A program made the translations under genes and the position numbers. DNA of 64,000 nucleotides. It comes from Gnetum montanum. Its lineage: Eukaryota > Streptophyta > Gnetopsida > Gnetales > Gnetaceae. The stretch lies in assembly GCA_015680685.1 (NCBI GenBank), contig MNCI01015901.1, positions 138,335-202,334 of the forward strand, read 5' to 3'. Of the stretch, positions 57,130 through 64,000 are shown piece by piece (positions within the stretch are counted from its first letter, which is position 1; every line of letters begins with the position of its first letter). The notes under the pieces are model-generated. The model made no database searches. It was not told the DNA's origin and saw nothing but the letters and a program-made list of their open reading frames with translations.

Positions 57130-58800
57130 GTTAAGGCACCATGGAATATACCAAATTTTTAAAGATTTTCTGAAGGTAATGATGTAAACTAAGGACATGT
57201 GGATGAGTGTTAAAGGGTTCCAAGGTAATTTAACTAGTTCAGAAGGCACAAATAATTATGATGGTGTGGAATGTATCAATAAGGGCCTCGAGTGGTAAGG
57301 GAGAGAAAAAGGCTATGTGATGGTTCATAGGAACGTTTGAATCAAAGGGGTAGTAATAAGGGAAAGAACATCATTGAAAATATGCTGAGGGTAATAGATG
57401 GTGTGTGGCAGATGTGTTATGAGTGCAAATTACAAAAATTACACAAGCAGGTTCCAATCTATAATGCCCTTGCATAACCACACTTAAAAGTGTCTGTGGG
57501 CACTAGAAGCGTTAAATGTAATCCACACTGGTTCCACAAAACTCACACATGTAAGTATCATCGGAATGAGGTAGAAATTCTATGCTACACAAGACACGAG
57601 CTACAATTACATAAACAGTGAGATGAGACGGACTATAGAAGGGGTTGTAGAGATTGGGACATGAGGTAATTGACCCAGGGCACAATGAATCCTGCATGTA
57701 AAGCATAATTAATGTGTCATTAACCCATCGTTTCAAGATCAAGATCAAGTCCATTCCTCTTATAAGTGACACCACATTGTTTCATCCCATGATGAGTGAC
57801 TATGAGAGTACCATAACAACAAGGTGTACAATCACTTGGCATTTTGTTCAAGGGAGGAGTGATTTTTTTTCTTTGTGGCACTTTCTTTGTGTTTTTTTTT
57901 CCTCTTTTTTTCTAGATTGCTAAATCCAGAGAAGCTACCAACCTTCAGGCATGGGTGCATGTCTTTCCAATGGGACCCCCTAAAACAACATTGGATTTTT
58001 GAGTGCCTTTTGATTACTCTTAATCCCATTTTGCATGATAACTCTCACAGACGTCACCAAAGAGAATCCACAAGTCCCCTTGATGTCACACCCTAATCAT
58101 TTCTTGTTGATCCATCCTTCTTCATTCTGGGTACAATGAACACAAAATTAATTTTAAGTTTTCAAAATGTCAAGAATATCATTGTACCCTTGAACAAAAC
58201 CTCTTATTTGTAGAATGGATGAGTGGGTGTAATGGGCTCACTGTCCAAATAATTGATCACTTGAGACTCGGTAACATAGAACACACCTTAACCAACGAGC
58301 CACATGAGTGTTTTATTCGTAGATGAGATTACTTATAAAAAGATATAAAGACAAAAAAACAAAAAGGTAACAAAAAAGAAATTGAAAAATAAAAAACTGA
58401 AAAAAAAAATGTAAAATTAAAGAAAATGAAAAATATTTATTAATCTTTCTTGTTATTAGAATGGGGGATATCCCCCATAACTAAACAATTGATCATGGCG
58501 AGGATTAATAAATGAAAGATGAGGATCCTTACATATTGGAAATATCAAAACTTGGTCATACTTACCCCATTGGGGTTCACACACTTGATTATAGTAAGCG
58601 TAGTGGGGCAATTTATAAGATGTGGTTTCCAAGTAAAGAGTTGACCCACTATGATACTTGAGACCATAAGATGGTATGCAAGGATCGGGATGTCACTCTC
58701 CATGGTTTTATTCATTGGGCCGTATGGTTGTTGGAGTGTTAATTGGTGGCCCTGATGAAGTGACACGAAGTGTTGGGTTCAAAGAGAAGGATGCACCATA
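57130..58800 (-). other. Element E region between gag and the internal promoter
   Basis: Contains an A-rich run (58320-58440), 'atgggggatatcccccat' (58461), and a block with 'ggttatgcaagggcatta' on the minus strand (about 57475) matching the 3' regions of F and, less well, C. A G14 run lies nearby at 57040-57053. No pol domain was found. Confidence 0.5.
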
Positions 58801-60470
58801 GTGTTGGACCTGTGCTGAGTTGGAGAATGCAGTGGCCTTGGAACTGTGTTGTCCCTCCCTATGATCATGTCTAAAGAAGGGATGCCTTTGATACTAAGGA
58901 GGTATCTCACTACTGTTGGCAATAGTAGCACAAGTAACGTTCATGGGTTGTTGCTATGGTGCAGACTCTTTAGGAATAGTTGGTGATGATGTAGAAGGAG
59001 GAAAAGGATGAGAATGTTGAAATTTGGAAGAAGTGTAAGGTACACAAGGTAGTGGTTGTGTTGACAACATGGGTTGATAGTACCAAGGAGAATAATAATG
59101 TGGTGAGATAAAGTATGTTGACCTAGTTGGGGAAATAGGATATTGGGCTTGATAGAAATTTAGATTCGGATGATACGAAGGGTGTTTCCAGTTTAGGGAT
59201 GGCTTCCCCCACGACTGGGATTGTTGCCACTATGATCGAACACAGTATCTCTATACGAACTCTGGATGTAACTTACTTCCCCAATGCTCATATAAATGTA
59301 ACAAGATTGGGCATTGGCCCTTGGGATGATCGTACAGGCAAATGTTGCATTCATACGTATGATTGGCAGTTGAGCTCTTAACTTCCTCATCCCTTCTTTC
59401 CGATTGTCTAATGATACTTTGTCCTGCTTCTCGGGTTGTGAAAAAATCTCTCTCCAATAATATTGATATATTCTCCACACTTTTTATTCGTCCATTCCAA
59501 CATCTTATTAATCTTTGCCTCAACTTCCTCTAATGATTGTTGTACTGGAAAAGATGGTTCTTCCTCCTTGAAATAGGTTGATTTCTCCTTTTTGTGATTA
59601 TGGACCTCTGTTAAGTTGAGACTTTGGTCCTGTTGATGTTTTTCAACACTCTCCCATCTAGCCATTTCTCCTTGTTCTTTTTCTACCTGCTTAATAAGCT
59701 CTTGGAATTGATGGGTCCGTAGTTCCTATAGTTGACCTTGGACATACATCCCTAGGGTTTCTCTTGTTTCATCACGAAGCCCATCAATGATATGGTACAT
59801 TAGCCTTTCCTCGAAGAACTCATGGCCTGGATAGTTGATTAACAGTGCATAATATCTTTCTAACATCATGTCCAAGGGTTCATGTTGTGCTTGTTTCCAC
59901 TCTTGGATTTGTTTCCTCAAGGTCGACACTCTTGTGTAGGTTTGGTATCTTTCATTAAAGAGTTCTACCATTATTGGCCAACGTCGTATTGAATTTGGTT
60001 TTAACAATCTATACCATACTTTTGCTTGTCCAACAAGTGTCATAGGAAAGAGCTTGAGTTTTTGCCAACCGTTATCAATGTTGTTCCATGCACATGCATC
60101 GTAGAAGGCTTGTAAATGTTGTTGCAAATCTAAGTCATAGCCGCCTGAGAAATTGGAAAAGTTTTTTAAATCGAGCCTGGGTAGGCGGCTCTCTTTACGA
60201 TGCCTACAGGAGATTCAAATAGCCTCTTGTATTTTCGTTAGGCTTGTAGTGGCCAGTAGGGGTTCATCGTTATCTAGTAAGTTATGCTTTCATGTGTTGG
60301 GACGATGCTACCTTCGTTTATGTCTATAAGAAACCCCCACTTCGGGTTGTGTACTCCAATCTTCATTGTCATATAATTCATTGGTTCTCCAATGAATTGC
60401 CTCACTAGATATGGCATTATCATAGTCTTGTAGGAGAGGCATGGTTGTGCAATTGTGTGTGAATTCATAT
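58800..60470 (-). pseudogene. Element E gag
   Basis: Minus-strand frames: 60468-60274 (N-terminal), 60127-59726 (capsid, 'FPMTLVGQAKVWYRLLKPNS', 'LFNERYQTYTRVSTLRKQIQ', 'LMYHIIDGLRDETRETLG'). Then a charged helical stretch, and at 59349-59311 the knuckle 'CNICLYDHPKGQCP' (C-X2-C-X3-H-X4-C). A Tyr/Pro/Gln-rich tail extends to about 58800. The capsid frame is fully open for 133 codons, the best-preserved gag in the window. Frames shift between the blocks. Confidence 0.85.
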
Positions 60471-60564
60471 GTGACTTTTTGTAATTATTTCTACCTAAAA
60501 AATATATCGTTAAGTCTTATACAGTGACCTTGTATGATATAACTAATCTAGATAACTAGCATCG

Positions 60565-60582
60565 TCCCCGAAAACAACACCA
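60565..60582 (-). other. Element E primer-binding site
   Basis: The minus strand reads TGGTGTTGTTTTCGGGGA, a decayed Athila-type tRNA-Asp site, one base after the LTR's trailing T. Confidence 0.75.
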
Positions 60583-60583
60583 A

Positions 60584-61390
60584 TGATGAGTGGTGAGGTA
60601 CCCCTACACTCAAGCATACGAATACAAGCGTTTCACGCACGATCTGGTCAAACTCACAAACGGGCTAGTTGTCGTATCTAGATAGTTACTCATAGATCGC
60701 AATTCGCTATCTTCCCACCTAGACTAGTATTAGCTTTGTCACGTATAATTTAGTCCAGAGTGAGGTATATGATGTGTTCCTATACTAATGCTACTCTTGG
60801 GGTTAATGGAAAGTAATATCAACTAAACTAGGAGAGAGAGAGTCTAAGCTAGCCTAAGTGTGATGAGCATCCATTCCTTAATCATCTGTACACATCTTGG
60901 ACCTCGTGCACAACTACCACTGGGATTACCAAACACATGGCCTAAGTACGCTACTGGGTTACCAAGTAGTCACACTTAAATGCTCGTGATTAAGTCGCAC
61001 TCACTCCACGTTACTAGGAGATGAAGGTAGAGAGATATTAACTACGAAAGCAGTAAATAACAATAACAATTAAATAATTAAGCTAAGTGAATGCTGCAAT
61101 GATGAAGTAATCTCGATCTTTATTACTGGTCATGTGTGTGTCCAAGTACATCACACTCGAATAAGGATGCTGTACAATTACAATCATCACACTGCGAGCA
61201 TGCAGTGGGAGAAAGGATTGAGAAGAAAAACTGATGTACAAAAACTATTGAAAACTTAAACTTCCTAAAAACTCTAAAAACTGCTTACCAAATTTTTCTA
61301 CCTCTTATTTATAGATGAGAAGACAGGCTACGATATCGCGTACACGATATCATGGGTGCAATATCGTAGCCAACAATTCATGACTCATCA
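60584..61390 (-). repeat. Element E 5' LTR
   Basis: Partner of 53134-53931, very similar along its whole length. 14-bp cores at 61333, 61347 and 61361. An extra 'tgggattaccaaacac' near 60919-60934 is absent from the other LTR. Confidence 0.9.
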
Positions 61391-61640
61391 ACAACCATTC
61401 CAGCAACTTTACAATATCCATCATTTTCTTAATACAATCTTGCAAGATAAGAATATTTTCACAACCCAATTCTTACTAAATATTCATTGTATTATCCAAG
61501 TGGGATGTCTTCTACAATGCCTTCAACAAGATTCCAAATAGTTTATTTGGAAAATTTCCATTGATATTTTTTTGGAAGAAAACAACAATGAAAAATATCC
61601 AAAAGAAATCATTAGCACAATCTTGCAAACTAAAAGCATT
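61391..61640 (-). mobile_element. Probable LINE remnant continuing from 53133
   Basis: By position this is the other half of the LINE in which E inserted. The minus-strand frame is partly open ('NDFFWIFFIVVFF', 'MDIVKLLEWL') but has no diagnostic motif. Confidence 0.35.
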
Positions 61641-61737
61641 TTCAAAATCATTTTAACTATACCTACCTAAGCCATACAACAAAAATAATACTCTACAAAG
61701 ATGTTGATGAGTCCATACTCTACAAAAATGTTGATAA

Positions 61738-61806
61738 CTCCATGTTGCACCTTTTTAATTAGTGATTGTACATTGTTGTGGTGTGCCATTACATCCAAAA
61801 TAACAT
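61738..61806 (+). repeat. Inverted copy of the LINE segment at 52977-53045
   Basis: 'ccatgttgcacctttttaat' through 'gtgccattacatccaaaat' is the reverse complement of the left flank, about 65 bp with a few mismatches. A 27-bp tandem duplication ('actctacaaagatgttgatg') precedes it at 61690-61743, and a 38-bp one follows (61834-61896). Confidence 0.6.
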
Positions 61807-61899
61807 CCCCAAAATACTTAATATCTCACAAAATATCTCTCATAACAATGGTGCAAGGCTATCGATAAAATATCTCTCATAACAATGGTGCAAACCCAA

Positions 61900-62995
61900 A
61901 TAGGGAAACCCAAATAAAAGCCTAATTAAGAAGTTTTAAAACAGATTTTAAAAATTTTCTAAAATTCAAGATCCTTAAATCCCATCTGGAAAAAGCAATA
62001 CCAAATCTTCTTATTCCTATCTCTTACCCATTTACTTTTTCAAAGCATAACAATAAATACATCCAAATAATGTCAATCTCAACCAAAAGAAAATTATCCA
62101 TCATTATATATAAGAGCTCCCTATTCCAAGCCATATCATAAGCAAAATGTGTGTAAAAAGTTGTTAAACGCATTTGATTTTTAGCACCTTGAACTAAAAC
62201 AATCAAAGAATACCCATCATGAAAAAAATCAAAACCTCAATTCCAATGTAATATAATAAATAGGTTACAATTTGAAGTCCACTTGAAGTGAGAAACTTAG
62301 TTCATCAAGGATTTGTAAATAAAGTAATGATTTGAATCAGGCCATAAGAATACCAAAGAACCCAACGATAATAACAAGAGTTAATACGTAAGGTCAAAAG
62401 AAAAAAATAAGATAGACAAGAAAGAGCACAATGCAAGTCCAAAAGACAACACAACGATTAACCATTATATAGAGAGGAGAAAAACTATGAATCATGATAT
62501 AGCATACATGGTTATAATAACAAACAAGCAAAGAGTGATTCAGTAAATACCGTGGTCTCATACACAAAATGAAGAGCACTATCAATCATGATATAGCATA
62601 CAATAATAACAAACAAGCAAACAATAATTCAATAAACACCGTGATATCGCACACAATATGCAGAGCACTGCAACTTAAAAAAGTAAAAAACAATAACATG
62701 TAACATGTATCTGCAACCAGCTTAATAGACAATGTATCTATGATACATATCTAAGAACTCAAATACAAGCTTCTTCATCTCCAACAAAGAGGAGTTAATA
62801 ACCATTCACAAACCATCATGTCTCTTCCATAATAATTAACTATTGATTAGTCTATTATGTAACCCATCACGGATTTTAACCGTAAACATTAACCGTATGC
62901 TTCAAGGTAATTCTTAAAAAAAAAAAAAAGTGTATATATACACTCAAACCAAGAAAAAAGCTACAAACCACGACCAAGGCATTTGATGAATAAAA
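61900..62995. other. Intergenic DNA with a 94-bp tandem duplication
   Basis: 62491-62584 and 62585-62670 are two copies of a 94-bp unit beginning 'atcatgatatagcatac'. An open minus-strand frame at 62206-62024 ('YDMAWNRELLYIMMDNFL') is not recognised. An A13 run and a 'gtgtatatatacac' palindrome lie near 62918-62943. Confidence 0.45.
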
Positions 62996-63003
62996 ACTCT
63001 TTC

Positions 63004-63435
63004 TTTATTTTATTCTTCACATTTTTCGAATATAGCATGAGACACCCTTTCTCCTATACCATGGTTCTGACCAGATAACAGTGTTCTAATGTTGTATGAA
63101 ACATCAAAGTACATATGTTAACTCTGAAGAAACCAAAAAACGAAGACAGCATAATGAGGAAAACATACTTGCATGTGGTGTGTATACGAGCCAAGACAAG
63201 TTATGATATTTCCGGGTATCCTAAAATCATATATTTAAAATTTTGCCCAACTACAAGAGTTTCACCACCTAGTCCTTTTCCCTTGCCTAGGGTAAAAAAG
63301 CATACAAACGTGGAGCCATTCCAAATCATTGATAGAAGATTTGTCTCTTCATTACACTGATACAATTTAGTTTACAGATGTAATTTTTCCCTTCCCAGGA
63401 GGATCAAGAAATTTTTAAGATATCCACAAAAATGT
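63004..63435 (-). other. Probable 3' untranslated region of FIE
   Basis: Follows the FIE stop codon on the minus strand. AATAAA signals lie at 63014-63009 and 63009-63004, about 425 bases past the stop. The length is plausible for a plant 3' UTR. The cleavage site is unknown. Confidence 0.45.
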
Positions 63436-63910
63436 CTACTGAACAACATCCCAACGCCATATGTGACCATCATCACAGCAGCATAAAATGGTACTGTACG
63501 CAAAAGTCAGCAAAAGTGAGTTTCTGAAACTGGGAGAATCCCATATGAAAAATTATATGTGCCAATAGATTATTCTTGAAATTTTATTTATTAAAAAAAC
63601 TTAAATTAATTATCAGATTGAGAATTTCTGCTTCTTGCAATCCAAAACCAATCCCAAGTTGCAAAGAAACAAACCTTCCATCAAATGACATTGCTGTCTG
63701 TCTTATAGCCGATTTGCACTGCGCATAGGATAACCTGTTAAATGAGCCAAATAACTGGAACCATAACTAATTTGCAACTTGAAACAATGATATAAAAAAT
63801 ACATGCGACTTGCAATACAAAAAAAGTTAAAAAACAAATACTTACCTAGCAATCAAATTTGGAGGACATGTCTGTAGCTCCCAAACATAAATCTTCCCTT
63901 TCTCTGTTTC
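63436..63910 (-). CDS. FIE: FIE / EED-type Polycomb WD40 protein, last three exons
   Basis: FIE is the plant EED/Extra sex combs subunit of Polycomb repressive complex 2. It is a seven-bladed WD40 protein in the nucleus that binds the methyltransferase subunit and H3K27me3. Three exons are visible: 63910-63846 ('ETEKGKIYVWELQTCPP'), 63734-63675 ('LSYAQCKSAIRQTAMSFDG') and 63493-63436 ('STILCCCDDGHIWRWDVVQ', stop TAG). The introns are 111 and 181 bp, GT-AG, and codons split between exons join correctly (AG|G Arg, AG|T Ser). These are the last blade and C-terminus. There are no stops or shifts, unlike everything else in the window, so it is probably functional. The rest of the gene lies beyond 64000. 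Confidence 0.9.
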
Positions 63911-64000
63911 CTGGTGAAAGAAAACGTTGTACTTTTAAATTCTAGGTATCTCTTTCAAATCCAAATACTCTGGTAATGTTGGTAACAGGGAAAACAATGA
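63911..64000 (-). other. FIE: FIE intron (partial)
   Basis: The minus strand upstream of the exon at 63910 reads 'cgttttctttcaccag', a good acceptor. The next exon is outside the window. Confidence 0.7.

Larger units (their letters stand above)
53134..61390 (-). mobile_element. Element E: Athila-like element with an extra gene, no pol
   Basis: Minus strand, LTRs 53134-53931 and 60584-61390, flanks 'acaat' / 'acaac' (4 of 5 bases match), tRNA-Asp-type primer site (60565-60582). Gag lies at about 60470-58800. No RT, RNase H or integrase is detectable between gag and the gene at 56564-54186. It is inserted in a LINE remnant. The close LTR pair and fewer stops than C or G suggest a younger insertion. 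This was judged by eye, not computed. Confidence 0.85.

Noticed and set aside
62024-62206. 60-codon minus-strand frame considered as a conserved protein
   Set aside because: Reads sensibly but matches no motif I know, and is not flanked by gene signals.

Overview
This window looks like intergenic DNA from a large, repeat-rich seed-plant genome. A gymnosperm is possible, but that is inference from the style of repeats and cannot be proved here. The evidence for a plant is: Ty3/gypsy LTR elements of three plant lineages (chromovirus, Athila-like, Tat/Ogre-like), tRNA-derived SINE relics, LINE relics, short AT-rich introns, and the last three coding exons of a plant FIE/EED-type Polycomb gene at the right end (63436-63910, minus strand). 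FIE is the only host gene I can support. Nearly all transposon reading frames are broken, mostly by C-to-T or G-to-A changes.

Layout. 1-1400: unrecognised DNA and an Athila-like LTR remnant. 1405-7562: a minus-strand chromovirus-type element (A) with a tRNA-iMet primer site. 7862-9072: a foldback element and a SINE relic. 9475-44947: a three-level nest. Athila-like element F (plus strand, duplication cctag) was hit at its left edge by Tat-like element D (minus strand, 9481-38290, duplication ctagt). D was then hit by Athila-like element C (plus strand, 18939-28424, duplication tgctc). 44948-53133: AT-rich DNA with a SINE relic, an inverted LTR junction, diverged tandem repeats, an exon-like triplication, a decayed Athila-like gag (G) and a LINE fragment. 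53134-61390: Athila-like element E (minus strand) with paired LTRs. 61391-64000: LINE remnants, small duplications and the FIE 3' end.

The most unusual structure is inside D. Between its gag-protease part (32.4-36.2 kb) and its RT-RNase H-integrase part (13.3-16.1 kb) lies a separate plus-strand gene. It is antisense to the element and has at least seven exons and six short introns (about 85-107 bp) whose reading phases join up. Element C sits in one of those introns. The same block is bracketed on the minus strand by good splice signals and by the element's own tandem repeats. Element E also carries an extra gene, sense-oriented, behind what looks like its own internal promoter.

Three Athila-like families (C, E, F) share a strictly 14-bp-periodic array in their U3 regions, with different core motifs. 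E and F keep gag but have no recognisable pol, while C has pol, which suggests cross-mobilisation in the past. Coordinates of decayed domains are approximate. No alignment or database search was run.
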